Source: Bog-756 sp963769765 (GTDB lineage: Bacteria > Actinomycetota > Acidimicrobiia > Acidimicrobiales > RAAP-2). From it: a stretch of 64,000 nt of DNA. Position 1 is the stretch's first letter. The number at the start of each line of letters is the position of its first letter. Of the stretch, positions 18,122 to 26,786 are shown piece after piece. The notes below the pieces were generated by a model, which was given only the letters and a program-made list of their open reading frames with translations, was not told where the DNA came from and did no database searches. The position numbers and the translations under genes are program-made. The stretch lies in contig CAVYNA010000005.1 of assembly GCA_963769765.1 (NCBI GenBank), positions 220,338 to 284,337 of the forward strand, in the 5' to 3' direction.

Positions 18122-19398
18122 TGGACGACGTCCCGGGATCCGGCTCCGACCGCTACGTCGTCATCTCAGCCGACGGCCATGCGGGACTCGCCTGCGAGGA
18201 GTATCGCGACTACCTCGACCGGCGGCACTTCGACGCCTTCGACGAGTACCTGGCCGAGCGCGCGGCGCACCGCGAGGAGTCGCTCGCCTTCAATTACGAC
18301 TACATCATGGGTTGGGAGAAGGAGAACGAGGAGGGCCTGAAGGGCGCCTACGACCCGATCATCCGCGACAAGGAGCTCGATGCCGACGGGGTCGCGGCCG
18401 ACGTGCTCTTCGCCGACGCGGACGCGGTGACCGGGATGGCCTCGCCGCCGTTCGGAGCCGGGCTCTTCGCCGGTGCGATCGAGGACCCTGAGCTCGCCTT
18501 CGCCGGCGCGCGCGCCCACAATCGGTTCCTCGCGGAGATGTGCGCGCACTCCCCTCATCGCCGCGGGGGGATCGCGCTCGTGCCGATCACCCACGACGTC
18601 TCCCGCGCGGTCGGTGAGATCGAGTGGGTGGCCGAACAGCCGGGGCTCCGAGGCGTCATGATCCCGACCATGTGGCACGACCGACCGCCGTACAACGACG
18701 CGGTCTACGACCCGGTCTGGGCCGCGTGTGCCGATGCCGGCCTGCCGGTCCACACCCACTCGGGCGAGGCCCCGATGGAGGAGTACGGCGAGCACACCGG
18801 TGTGTACCTGGCCGAGGTGGTCTGGTGGGCGGTGCGGCCCGCCTGGCACCTGCTCTTCAGCGGCGTCTTCGAGCGGTACCCGGCGCTCAAGTTCGTGGTG
18901 ACGGAGGCGGCGGCGTACTGGGCGCCGGACATGATGTGGAAGTGGGACCAGTACATGGGCGGCGGGCACACCACCAAGAAGCTCGCGTCGCTCCTCGCCG
19001 GCAAGATCTCGAAGCCGCCGTCCGACTACTTCGGCACCAATCTGTTCATCGGAGCCTCCACGATGTCGAGGGAGGAGATCCGGCGGCGCTACGTCATCGG
19101 GACCGACGTGGTCATGTGGGGCACCGACTACCCGCACCCGGAGGGAACGTGGCCGAACACGCTGCCGCGGCTGCGGGCCGACTTCGCGGGCGTGCCGGTC
19201 GACGACACCGCCGAGATGCTCGGGTTGACCGCGGCGAAGGTCTACGGCTTCGATCTCGACGCGCTGCGCCCGATTGCGGCGGCCATCGGACCCACGCCGG
19301 ACTCCCTCGGGCAGGATCCGACGCTCCGGAGCGACCCGGAGGACCGGGCGAACGCCCGGTGGTGGAAGGCCGAGTACGGGATCGGTTCGGCGGGCTGA
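18121..19398 (+). CDS. Amidohydrolase-2 family metal-dependent hydrolase/decarboxylase
   Basis: This 425-residue TIM-barrel protein belongs to the amidohydrolase-2 family. The first-strand motif is SADGHAG, where the usual HxH (or ExH) metal pair is reduced to one His. Later motifs are PVHTHSGEAP (barrel His) and the C-terminal GTDYPHPEG, holding the conserved Asp and His. Relatives include ACMSD-like decarboxylases and lactone hydrolases. It is coupled to the acetoacetate-decarboxylase-like gene and is most similar in layout to the proteins at 19424 and 50363 (SADxHAG class). Substrate unknown. Confidence 0.82.
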   Translation: MDDVPGSGSDRYVVISADGHAGLACEEYRDYLDRRHFDAFDEYLAERAAHREESLAFNYDYIMGWEKENEEGLKGAYDPIIRDKELDADGVAADVLFADADAVTGMASPPFGAGLFAGAIEDPELAFAGARAHNRFLAEMCAHSPHRRGGIALVPITHDVSRAVGEIEWVAEQPGLRGVMIPTMWHDRPPYNDAVYDPVWAACADAGLPVHTHSGEAPMEEYGEHTGVYLAEVVWWAVRPAWHLLFSGVFERYPALKFVVTEAAAYWAPDMMWKWDQYMGGGHTTKKLASLLAGKISKPPSDYFGTNLFIGASTMSREEIRRRYVIGTDVVMWGTDYPHPEGTWPNTLPRLRADFAGVPVDDTAEMLGLTAAKVYGFDLDALRPIAAAIGPTPDSLGQDPTLRSDPEDRANARWWKAEYGIGSAG

Positions 19399-19422
19399 AG
19401 GGCTCCGAGCCTGACCGCTCGC

Positions 19423-19449
19423 GTCACCAGGACCGCAGGACCTGGTGAC
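19423..19449. terminator. Hairpin across the end of convergent amidohydrolase genes
   Basis: A perfect 9-bp stem (19423-19431 with 19441-19449) with a 9-base loop contains the stop codon of the minus-strand gene and lies 24 bases after the plus-strand stop. It could terminate both transcripts. No T-run is present. Confidence 0.4.
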
Positions 19450-20665
19450 GGTCGAATGCGTTGCAGGTCGAGTCCGCGGGGAACTCCCCGACAGGCAGCG
19501 GTGTCGCCACCTCCTCGACGGTCGGCCCGATCTCGTCCCCGATGACCCGCAACGCGTCGAGGTCGAACCCGTAGAGGGCGGCGGCGTTCGTCTCGACCAT
19601 CCGGCGGGTCTCGTCCGGGTCGCAGCCGCCGAACGCGGCGCGCAGGGCCTCCGTCGTGTAGGGATAGCTGCCCTCCGAGTGGGGGTAGTCGGCGCCCCAC
19701 ATGATGTTGTCGACGCCCACCTCGTGGCGGAGTGCGGACTCGCTCGAGCGCAGGAAGCTCGCGCCGACCCAGAAGTTGCGCGCGAAGTACTCGCTCGGGG
19801 TCATCGACATGCCCTTGGCCGCCGCCCCGAAGAAGTTGGCCTCGGCCGCGTTGCCGAGCGTCATCCGCCCGTAGAACCAGTCGAGGGTCTCGAGCCCCCG
19901 GGGGATCCAGGCCAGGCCCTGCTCGGTGAGGACGACCCGGAGGGTGGGGTGTCGCTCGAGGACCCCGCCGAAGATGAGGTGCCATGCCGAGCGGTGCGAG
20001 AACCAAGGCAGCTCCACCAGCATGATCGCGCGGGCGACCTCGGCGTCTCCGTAGTCGGGGATCCCGCCGCCGCCGTGGATGTTGACGAGCACCCCGAGCT
20101 CCTCGCAGAGGGTCCAGAGCGGCTCGTAGGCCGGGTCCCACAGAGGGGCGAGCCCGGCCCCGGGCGGCAGTGACGGAAGGAGGATGCCGCCGAAGGGCGA
20201 GAAGTGCTCCGCGGCCCAGGCGATCTCCGCGAGCGCATCTTCGATCCGGTTGGCGAAGATCTGTGCGACACCGGCGCGGCGACCCGGCACCGCGGCGCAG
20301 AAGTCTGCGAGCCAACGGTTGTGCGCCTGGAGTCCTGCCCACCGCCGGTCGTAGTCGGCCTCGGTCGGCGGCAAGGCGACCAGGCTGCCCTCCTCGAAGA
20401 AGGGCGGCACGGTGTTCGGGAAGATGACCTCGGCGACGACGCCGTCGGCCTCGTTCTCCGCCAGCCGGCGGTCCGAGTCCCAGCTCCGGTACGCAGTGGG
20501 TGCGAGGAGGTCGGCGAACGGGTTGACGTAGCTCGCGGCCCACGCGTCGAACTCGTCGTGCCAGTGGGTGGCCAGGTAGGGCCGGTAGTCGGGGAGATCT
20601 GCGCCCGCGTGTGCGTCCGCGGAGATGACGGTGTAGCGCCCGCCCGTACCGTTCCCAACCCTCAC
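19424..20665 (-). CDS. Amidohydrolase-2 family protein
   Basis: This is a 413-residue amidohydrolase-2 protein from the GTG at 20665, chosen because GGAGG stands upstream; an in-frame GTG at 20698 is the alternative. It has SADAHAG near residue 13, VNIHGGGGIPDYG in the barrel, LTEQGLAWIP and GADYPHSEGSYP, with the same order as the SADGHAG paralogues. Residues such as DFCAAVPGRRAGVAQIF match the protein at 50363 closely in kind. It is the last gene of a five-gene minus-strand run (25056 to 19424) with a lactonase-like protein, acyl-CoA ligase, crotonase and SDR, so it probably acts late in that pathway. Confidence 0.82.
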   Translation of the reverse strand: MRVGNGTGGRYTVISADAHAGADLPDYRPYLATHWHDEFDAWAASYVNPFADLLAPTAYRSWDSDRRLAENEADGVVAEVIFPNTVPPFFEEGSLVALPPTEADYDRRWAGLQAHNRWLADFCAAVPGRRAGVAQIFANRIEDALAEIAWAAEHFSPFGGILLPSLPPGAGLAPLWDPAYEPLWTLCEELGVLVNIHGGGGIPDYGDAEVARAIMLVELPWFSHRSAWHLIFGGVLERHPTLRVVLTEQGLAWIPRGLETLDWFYGRMTLGNAAEANFFGAAAKGMSMTPSEYFARNFWVGASFLRSSESALRHEVGVDNIMWGADYPHSEGSYPYTTEALRAAFGGCDPDETRRMVETNAAALYGFDLDALRVIGDEIGPTVEEVATPLPVGEFPADSTCNAFDRHQVLRSW

Positions 20666-20707
20666 GGGACCGTCCCCTCCGGCTCCACGGTCAACCACGC
20701 TACCAAC

Positions 20708-21589
20708 TCAGGTCAGTCCCTCGAGGGCCGACGGCGGGAGTGCGCCCATCCCGATGGCGTCGGCCCGCGCGTGCAAGAGGCGCGCGGCGTCGTCGAGGTG
20801 GTGCATGATCACGAACCGTCCCTCTTTGACCCCGCGCACGGCGAACCGGCCCAGCTCGGCGAGGTCGACGGTGTCGGTGGGACGGCCGGCTGCGGCGAGG
20901 GCGGCCTTGAACTCGGCGAATGTCGTGCCCGGGGCGGGCGGTCGCGGCGTGCGGCGTGCGAGCTCGGCGGGCCGGTTCCGTTGCGCCTCCCAGAGACCGG
21001 TCTCGAGGAGGCCCCCCGAGGGGTAGAAGATCGCGGCACGCAGGTTGGTGCCCCTGGCCACGAACTGGTGCGCGAGGGCTTCGGTGAAACAGCTGATGGC
21101 CGCTTTCGACGAGGCGTAGACCGATGCGTAGGGGACGGGCGCGATCCCGCCGTCCCCCGACGAGGTCGTCACCACGACGCCCGGCTCGCCGGACGCGAGC
21201 ATCCTCGGCACGAAGGCGAGCACGCCGTTGGCGGTGCCGAACACGTTCACGCCGTAGCACCACCGCCAGTCGTTGAGCTCTTGGTCCCACGGATTGCCAC
21301 CACCACCCGAGGTGACCCCTGCGTTGTTCCAGAGGACGTGGCAGGCGCCGTGCTCGTCGTACACGCGGGCGGCCAGGGCCTCGAACGAGGCGTCGTCGGA
21401 GACGTCGGTGACCACGCCGGTCACCTCACCGCGGGACGAGAGCTCGCCGACGGTCCGGTCGAGGACCGGTTTCTCGATGTCCGCGATCACGACGCGGCAG
21501 CCCTCTTCGAGCAGGGCCTCCACGATGCCTCGACCGATGCCGGCAGCGCCGCCGGTCACCACCGCCACCTTCCCCTCGAGGTCCTCCAT
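20708..21589 (-). CDS. Short-chain dehydrogenase/reductase
   Basis: This 293-residue classical SDR has TGGAAGIG at 12-19, NNAG at 88-91, catalytic Ser at about 143-144 and Y158/K162 (YASSK). Asp37 at the end of the second strand (VVIADIEK) predicts NAD(H) rather than NADP(H). The C-terminal extension after the active site is about 60 residues longer than the minimum. It sits between the crotonase (84-base gap) and an amidohydrolase (42-base gap) in one transcriptional direction, consistent with oxidation of a hydroxy intermediate. Confidence 0.88.
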   Translation of the reverse strand: MEDLEGKVAVVTGGAAGIGRGIVEALLEEGCRVVIADIEKPVLDRTVGELSSRGEVTGVVTDVSDDASFEALAARVYDEHGACHVLWNNAGVTSGGGGNPWDQELNDWRWCYGVNVFGTANGVLAFVPRMLASGEPGVVVTTSSGDGGIAPVPYASVYASSKAAISCFTEALAHQFVARGTNLRAAIFYPSGGLLETGLWEAQRNRPAELARRTPRPPAPGTTFAEFKAALAAAGRPTDTVDLAELGRFAVRGVKEGRFVIMHHLDDAARLLHARADAIGMGALPPSALEGLT

Positions 21590-21673
21590 CGACGTCCCCT
21601 TCCTCCGTGCGGGACGAAGCGCCCCGCGGCCATCGTCGCACAGGGCTCCCCCGGGCGCCCGGCCGGGACGGCG

Positions 21674-22510
21674 TCAGCCGGCGCCTTCGGCGTCGAAGCG
21701 GGCGTCGACCTCCCGCACCGCACGCCCGAGGCCGATCTCGCCCGCGCGCGCCGTGAAGGCACGGGCCTCCGCGGAGCGGTGCGCGATCGCATCGTTGAGC
21801 GCGGCGAACTGCTGCAGCTGGGCGCGGCCCATGAGGTCGACCCCCTGGTTGATCACTCGCTTGTTGGCGACGAGCAGGTCGCGTCCGATCAGCGCGATGC
21901 GTCGGGCGAGCGCGAGCGCCGCGTCGTCGAGCGACGCCGAGGGCACGGACGACTGGACGAGCCCGATGGCGGCCGCCTCACTGCCGCTCAGCGTGTCGCC
22001 GGTAAAGAGGAGGCGCTTGGTCCACTGGGGGCCGACGTGGTAGAGCCACATGTTGGTCGGCGGGACGCCCATCGATCTGACCGGCGGGAAGCCGAGGCGC
22101 GCGTCGTCGGCGGCGAGCACGATGTCGCAGTGGAGGGCGAGGTCGGTGCCTCCCGCGAGGCAGTTGCCGTGGACCTGCGCGATCACCGGGATGCGGCAGT
22201 GCCAGAGCTCGGTCCAGCCCGAGGCGATCCCGAGCATCGCCGTGGCGTCGGCCTCGATACCGGGGTGACCCGGTGGATCAGTCGGGTCCGCGTCCTCTGG
22301 GAGGTAGCCATAGCCCGACGAGAAGGAAGGGCCGGACCCGCGGATCACGATCGCGGCGACCTCCCGGTCGGCCTCGGCGTCCGCCACTGCTCCGAGGAGC
22401 TCCCGGATGCAGCGGGGGGTGAGCGGATTGTGCCGGTCCGGTCGGTTGAGCGTGAGCCGGGTGACGGCTCCGAGGCGCTCTGCGAGCACGGTCGGGTCAG
22501 GAGCGGACAT
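21674..22510 (-). CDS. Crotonase-fold protein (enoyl-CoA hydratase family) lacking both catalytic glutamates
   Basis: This 278-residue crotonase has the CoA/oxyanion loops SFSSGYGY at 62-69 and GNCLAGGTDLAL at 115-126. Compared with rat enoyl-CoA hydratase, the first catalytic Glu (GGGCEL) is Asp123 and the second (QPE) is Pro143. Loss of the acid/base pair suggests isomerase, thioesterase, C-C hydrolase or another crotonase reaction rather than simple hydration. The ATG at 22510 lies inside the end of the acyl-CoA ligase gene (14-bp overlap), so translation is coupled. A CoA ester made by that ligase is the likely substrate. Confidence 0.83.
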   Translation of the reverse strand: MSAPDPTVLAERLGAVTRLTLNRPDRHNPLTPRCIRELLGAVADAEADREVAAIVIRGSGPSFSSGYGYLPEDADPTDPPGHPGIEADATAMLGIASGWTELWHCRIPVIAQVHGNCLAGGTDLALHCDIVLAADDARLGFPPVRSMGVPPTNMWLYHVGPQWTKRLLFTGDTLSGSEAAAIGLVQSSVPSASLDDAALALARRIALIGRDLLVANKRVINQGVDLMGRAQLQQFAALNDAIAHRSAEARAFTARAGEIGLGRAVREVDARFDAEGAG

Positions 22511-24044
22511 CGTCCCCACGGTCCGCCGGCGGAGTGGTCCCGGTCGATCGCGACCGGACGAGCTCGCGGCGGTCGACCTTGCCCGCGTCGTTGCGCGGCA
22601 GCCGGTCGACGAGCTCGAGGTGGCGGGGCACCTTGTAGTCGGCGAGGAGCCGATGCAGGTGCCCTTGGAGCTCGTCGACGGTGGTCGTCGTCCCCGCACC
22701 GAGCACGACCCAGGCTGCCACATCCTCGCCGAGCACGTCGTGGGGGATGCCGGCGACCGCGGCGTCGACCACCGCGGAATGGGCGAAGAGTGCTTCTTCG
22801 ACTTCGGCCGGGACGATGTTGTTGCCACCGCGGATGATCAACTCTTTGCTGCGGCCCGTGATCCAGAGGAACCCGTCGTCGTCGATGCGGCCGAGATCAC
22901 CGCTGCGGACCCATCCGTCGCGCCAGGTCTCGGCGGACGCGGTCGGATCGTCGAGGTAGGCGCGCGGCGGTTGGGTCCCGCGCACGGTGATCTCTCCGAC
23001 GGTGCCCGCCGGCATGACAACGCCCGCGGCGTCGACGATCCGCACCTCGACGCCGGGGAGCACGGTTCCCGCCGACCCGAGGTGGCGCCCGGCGTCGCCG
23101 ATCGGCGTGCGGGAGACGGCGCCGAACTCGGTGAGCCCGTAGCCGACGAGGACTTCGGTGCCCGGCATCCCCGCCCGGAGGCGTTCGAGCGTCGCGCGGG
23201 CGACCGGTGCACCGCCGATGGTGATCGCGGCGAGGGAGGAGAGGTCCGCCTCAGCGAACCGGGGGTGCACGACGAGGAGCTGGACCATCGCCGGAACGAC
23301 GAACGCGGTGACCGGTCGCTCGGCTTCGACGTGCGCGAGCCATCGACCCGTGTCGAACTTCGGGAGGAACCAGCCGGAGAGCCCGCCGCGCAGTGGTCCG
23401 AAGACGAGGAGGGCGCCGCTGGTCGTCGAAAACGGGGACGAGGTGAGGAAGCCGAGCCCGCTCCACCGGGCGCGCCGTGCCGCAGGATCGAAGCGTGGGT
23501 GCCGGACGAGCACGCCCTTCGGGGCGCCGGTCGTCCCCGAGGTGTACATGAGGTCGACCGGTCCCTCGCGCTCCGGCCGCGGGAGCGTGGAGTCGCCGTC
23601 GTCGAGGAGGTCCTCCCAGTTCAACGCGCCCGGCCTCTTGGCCGTTGTCACCACCTGGCGGACACCGTGCGGTCCGCGGGCGCCGTCGAAGGGCGCGCCG
23701 TCGACGTCCGCCGTGCTCGCGAGCACGATCGATGCCTCCGCGTGGTCGAGGACGGCACGCACCTCGGGATCGGCGAGCCGCGTGTTGACCGGCACGGCGA
23801 CCCCGCCGGCGCGGTGCGTCGCGACGTAGGCGACCAGCCACTCGAGTGGCTCCTCGGAGGCGATCGCGATGGCGACACGGTCGCCGTCTGCGAGCCCTCG
23901 CTTCCGCAGTCCCCGCGCCAGGCGGTCCGCGTCCGTGTCCCACTGCGAAAACGAGAGCGACGAGCCGTCCGCGAGGTTGCGCCACGCCGTCGCCTCGGGC
24001 TCGAGGGCGGCCCACGCCGCGACCTCGTCGGCGGGAGAGGTCAT
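22497..24044 (-). CDS. AMP-dependent acyl-CoA synthetase (FadD-like)
   Basis: This 515-residue member of the adenylate-forming family activates a carboxylic acid to its CoA thioester via an acyl-AMP. The P-loop is YTSGTTGAPKG at 167-177. GYGLTEFGAVS and WRDGWVRSGDLGRIDDDGF mark the middle motifs, and the C-terminal catalytic Lys is in NDAGKVDRREL near residue 490. The ATG at 24044 gives the usual family length; longer in-frame starts add Arg-rich sequence. It lies 46 bases after the phosphotriesterase-like gene and overlaps the crotonase gene, so ring opening, CoA activation and crotonase chemistry may follow one another. Confidence 0.9.
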   Translation of the reverse strand: MTSPADEVAAWAALEPEATAWRNLADGSSLSFSQWDTDADRLARGLRKRGLADGDRVAIAIASEEPLEWLVAYVATHRAGGVAVPVNTRLADPEVRAVLDHAEASIVLASTADVDGAPFDGARGPHGVRQVVTTAKRPGALNWEDLLDDGDSTLPRPEREGPVDLMYTSGTTGAPKGVLVRHPRFDPAARRARWSGLGFLTSSPFSTTSGALLVFGPLRGGLSGWFLPKFDTGRWLAHVEAERPVTAFVVPAMVQLLVVHPRFAEADLSSLAAITIGGAPVARATLERLRAGMPGTEVLVGYGLTEFGAVSRTPIGDAGRHLGSAGTVLPGVEVRIVDAAGVVMPAGTVGEITVRGTQPPRAYLDDPTASAETWRDGWVRSGDLGRIDDDGFLWITGRSKELIIRGGNNIVPAEVEEALFAHSAVVDAAVAGIPHDVLGEDVAAWVVLGAGTTTTVDELQGHLHRLLADYKVPRHLELVDRLPRNDAGKVDRRELVRSRSTGTTPPADRGDDVRS

Positions 24045-24090
24045 CGAGCCGGGAGCGCGTCGGGCACGGCCCGTCGGCCGACCGGACGGC

Positions 24091-25056
24091 TCAGTACGGG
24101 TCGCATCCCTCGAGGATGCGGCGCGGGTTGTGGACCACCATGGTCTGGAGGTCTTCCTCCGAGATCCCCGCACGTCGCATGGCGGGGAGCACGTCCAACG
24201 GCAGGTGGGTCCAGCGCCACTCCTTCCACGCGCCTGCCACCTCGGGCGGGAACCAGTCCACATGGCACATCGCGTCGTGGGAGAGAACGATGCGCCCGGC
24301 GTGCCCCCTTTCGCAGAGCACCCGGACGGACTCGACGCGGTCCTCCATCGGGATGGTCCCGATGCCGAAGTGGTCGAATCCGAGGGTCGAGCCACCCGCC
24401 AGCAGTGCCTCGTGGTAGTCGACGTCGAGGGTGCCGCCCGAGTGGCCGATCACGACCTGGGTGAGGTCGACGCCCTCTTCGGCGAGGATCCGCTGCTGTT
24501 CGAGCCCCCACGGCTGCGGCGGGGTCGGGGTGTGGGTCGAGATCGGGACACCCGTCTCGCGGTGGGCTCGGGCGACCGCCCGGAGGACCCGTTCGACGCC
24601 GGGGGTGATGCCGGCCGCGTCGGTCGCGCACTTGAGGATGCCAGCGCGGACGCCTGTGTCGCCGATGCCCTCGCTGATCTCGCGCACGAAGAGCTCGACC
24701 ATCGGTTCGGGGCCGCCGAGGAGGGTGCCGGGACCTCGGAAATGGAAGTACATCGGGACCTCGTTGTAGGTGTACACGCCCGTCGCAGCCACGATGTTGA
24801 GGTCAGGGACGCGTTCTGCCACTGCGGCGATGCGCGGGATCGAGCGTCCGAGGCCGATCACCGTCAGGTCGACGAGGGTGTCGATGCCGCAGCGCTTGAG
24901 TTCGTGCAGGCGCTCGACGGCGGTCGCACGCGACGCATCCTCGTCCCACTCCGCGGCGGTCTTCTCGATCTCGGGGCTCAGGACGAAGACGTGCTCGTGC
25001 ATGAGGGTCGAACCGAGCGCGTCCCCGTCGATCGGCCCGAGCACCGTGTTGACCAC
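24091..25056 (-). CDS. Phosphotriesterase-family hydrolase (lactonase-like)
   Basis: This 321-residue TIM-barrel protein has all expected binuclear-metal residues of the phosphotriesterase family: H20 and H22 (MHEHVF), bridging K142 (GILKCATD), H175 (STHTP), H205 (IGHSG) and D261 (LSHDA). Most environmental members are lactonases or carboxylesterases rather than organophosphate enzymes. As first gene of the minus-strand run ending at 19424, it could open a lactone to a hydroxy acid that the adjacent acyl-CoA ligase then activates. That order is inference from gene order. Confidence 0.87.
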   Translation of the reverse strand: MVNTVLGPIDGDALGSTLMHEHVFVLSPEIEKTAAEWDEDASRATAVERLHELKRCGIDTLVDLTVIGLGRSIPRIAAVAERVPDLNIVAATGVYTYNEVPMYFHFRGPGTLLGGPEPMVELFVREISEGIGDTGVRAGILKCATDAAGITPGVERVLRAVARAHRETGVPISTHTPTPPQPWGLEQQRILAEEGVDLTQVVIGHSGGTLDVDYHEALLAGGSTLGFDHFGIGTIPMEDRVESVRVLCERGHAGRIVLSHDAMCHVDWFPPEVAGAWKEWRWTHLPLDVLPAMRRAGISEEDLQTMVVHNPRRILEGCDPY

Positions 25057-25140
25057 GTGGCTTCCTCCCCACGGAGCTCATCGGACTGTTCGTGCCCGGA
25101 TGGTACTGCGCGGAAGGCCGTCCGGCCGCCGTCGAGCTCG

Positions 25141-26505
25141 CTAAGGGACGATGGTTACCGCCGAGGCCGCGTCGTGATAGCCCGGAGGCCCGGCTACCGG
25201 CGACTCGTCGAGCTCGAGGTGAGCGCCACCCGTGAGATACCAGCTCGGCCCCTTCGGTGGTGAGGTGCCCGGTTCGAGACCGAGCGCCACGTGGTTGAAG
25301 ACCAGGTGACCCGGTCCCGCGACGAAGATCCCACCCGGCGGCATCCCGTTGTCGCTACGGGCGAGGGGGATGCTGCCACCGTTGAACGTGATCGGCTCGC
25401 CTGACGCCGCCGCCCCGGACCAATCGGTGACGTGGCGACTGCAGGTGCAGTTGTTGACCGTGATCGGACCGTGGAGCGATTCGATGAACCGCATGCCACC
25501 CCTGCTGACCGGGTTGTTGATCGTCAGGTACCCGGAGCCCACATTTCCGATGTCACTCTCGAAGTCCCAGCCCATCGAGGCCGAGGACACGACGTCCACG
25601 TTGCTGATCGTGCCTCCCATGACGTCGGCGATGGTGAGGCCCTGTCGGCCGGCGTTGGTGATCGTCACGCCGTCGACCGTCAGATTCGTCGTCGGAGACT
25701 TGTCCTTCGGAATGTTTGCGAAGAGGGTCATTCCGTCTCCGAAGGTATTGTTGATGGACACGTTCGTGATCGAGACGTGGTCCGAGGAGAGCACGTCGAT
25801 GCCGGCCTCGCCGACCAGGTCACGGTGGAAGCCGCCGGGATTGACGCCGTTCAGCACCACGTTCTCGATGGTCACCTCCGCGGTGTCCTTGATCCGGATG
25901 ATCGGCTTCAGACCTCCGGGCGAGAAGTGGGGATTGAAGTTGGAAGGGTCGTCGTAGGTACCGCCGTTGATCGTCACCGACTTGGTGATCAGGATGCCGT
26001 TCGGCACCGTGTAACAACCCGAGCCGTTGAAGACGGCTCCGGGCGGGAGTGCTTCGATGGAAGCGGAGGGATCAGGCTGACAGCCGGGGTTGGTGGTGGC
26101 GGACGCCGGCGGTGAGGGCGGATTCGCATTCGATGGTGCCGGTGCCGGTACCGGAGCCGGTGCCGGAACCGCGGTCGAAGGTGTGGCCACCGGGGCCGAT
26201 GGCACGGTCGTCGACGACGTGGCCGGGGTCGAGCCCGTCGACACCGCACCCGGAGGCCCGATGGTCGGTGTGGTGACCGGGGACGACGTGGTGGTCGACG
26301 CGGGGGTGGTGGGCGGTCCGGCCGTGGTGGGCGCAGCGCGCGTTTCGTGGTGGCCCCCCGACCGCGGTGTCGCGGCGGCGGTTCCGACGACCCCAAGCGA
26401 CGCGATCAGGGCGGCGGCGACGATCGAGGACCGGGCAAGACCGGTGGTGAGCTGGTGGTTCGAGTGCGGCGCGCCGTGCGCGGTGTTGCGGTGGACAGGT
26501 TGCAC
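25141..26505 (-). CDS. Secreted right-handed beta-helix protein
   Basis: This 454-residue protein starts at GTG 26505 directly after GGAGGGG. An N-terminal export signal covers about residues 20-46, followed by a Thr/Pro/Ala-rich linker of about 90 residues. The C-terminal 310 residues are Asn/Gly/Val-rich with repeated strands such as VTIENVVLNGVNPG, VSITNVSINNTFGDG and LTVDGVTITNAG, the look of parallel beta-helix domains found in polysaccharide lyases and adhesins. No lyase active site is identifiable. The leader carries a cyclic-di-GMP-I riboswitch, so it is probably a surface or matrix protein made according to the sessile/motile state. Confidence 0.75.
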   Translation of the reverse strand: MQPVHRNTAHGAPHSNHQLTTGLARSSIVAAALIASLGVVGTAAATPRSGGHHETRAAPTTAGPPTTPASTTTSSPVTTPTIGPPGAVSTGSTPATSSTTVPSAPVATPSTAVPAPAPVPAPAPSNANPPSPPASATTNPGCQPDPSASIEALPPGAVFNGSGCYTVPNGILITKSVTINGGTYDDPSNFNPHFSPGGLKPIIRIKDTAEVTIENVVLNGVNPGGFHRDLVGEAGIDVLSSDHVSITNVSINNTFGDGMTLFANIPKDKSPTTNLTVDGVTITNAGRQGLTIADVMGGTISNVDVVSSASMGWDFESDIGNVGSGYLTINNPVSRGGMRFIESLHGPITVNNCTCSRHVTDWSGAAASGEPITFNGGSIPLARSDNGMPPGGIFVAGPGHLVFNHVALGLEPGTSPPKGPSWYLTGGAHLELDESPVAGPPGYHDAASAVTIVP

Positions 26506-26507
26506 AG

Positions 26508-26536
26508 CCCCTCCGTTCCCCGCGAGAACGGAGGGG
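26508..26536 (-). promoter_or_regulatory. Hairpin sequestering the ribosome binding site of the beta-helix gene
   Basis: An 11-bp perfect stem (26526-26536 pairs with 26508-26518, loop of 7) contains the Shine-Dalgarno GGAGGGG in its 3' arm, ending two bases before the GTG. When folded it should block translation. A second stem-loop (7 bp, 26539-26545 with 26563-26569) lies between it and the aptamer and may serve as the switch element. Confidence 0.7.
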
Positions 26537-26564
26537 CAGATCGACCGCCTCCCGTGGGTGCAGT

Positions 26565-26640
26565 CGATCCGGCAACCCGGCCGACTCGAGGAGTCCCGTG
26601 GTTTTGCGTCCCCTCCTCGCGGAGGGTTTGCCGTGGTCGT
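26565..26640 (-). promoter_or_regulatory. Cyclic-di-GMP-I (GEMM-I) riboswitch aptamer
   Basis: The leader of the beta-helix gene contains the conserved GEMM-I elements in order: CGGCAAAC, a stem closed by a GCGA tetraloop (GNRA), GGGACGCAAAACCACGG (tetraloop receptor and ligand-binding core), a short GACTC/GAGTC arm, then GGCCGGGTTGCCG. The first and last elements pair as the closing helix (26628-26633 with 26570-26575). These match the class consensus, so cyclic di-GMP binding is well supported by known family features. The third arm is short. Confidence 0.87.
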
Positions 26641-26786
26641 GTTCGCGCTCCGAGCGCAGGTCCGTCTCGGAACCGCCCCATCCTATGACCGCGCTACGCG
26701 TTCGACAAGTCACCACTCCCCGTGGTCATCCGGGTCGGTCGATCCGGTACCGAGCACCGTCCGGTCGGGTCCGGGACCCTCGCCCC

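Noticed and set aside
22407..24464. 685-codon open frame on the plus strand
   Set aside because: It is antisense to the acyl-CoA ligase, whose adenylate-forming motifs are complete.
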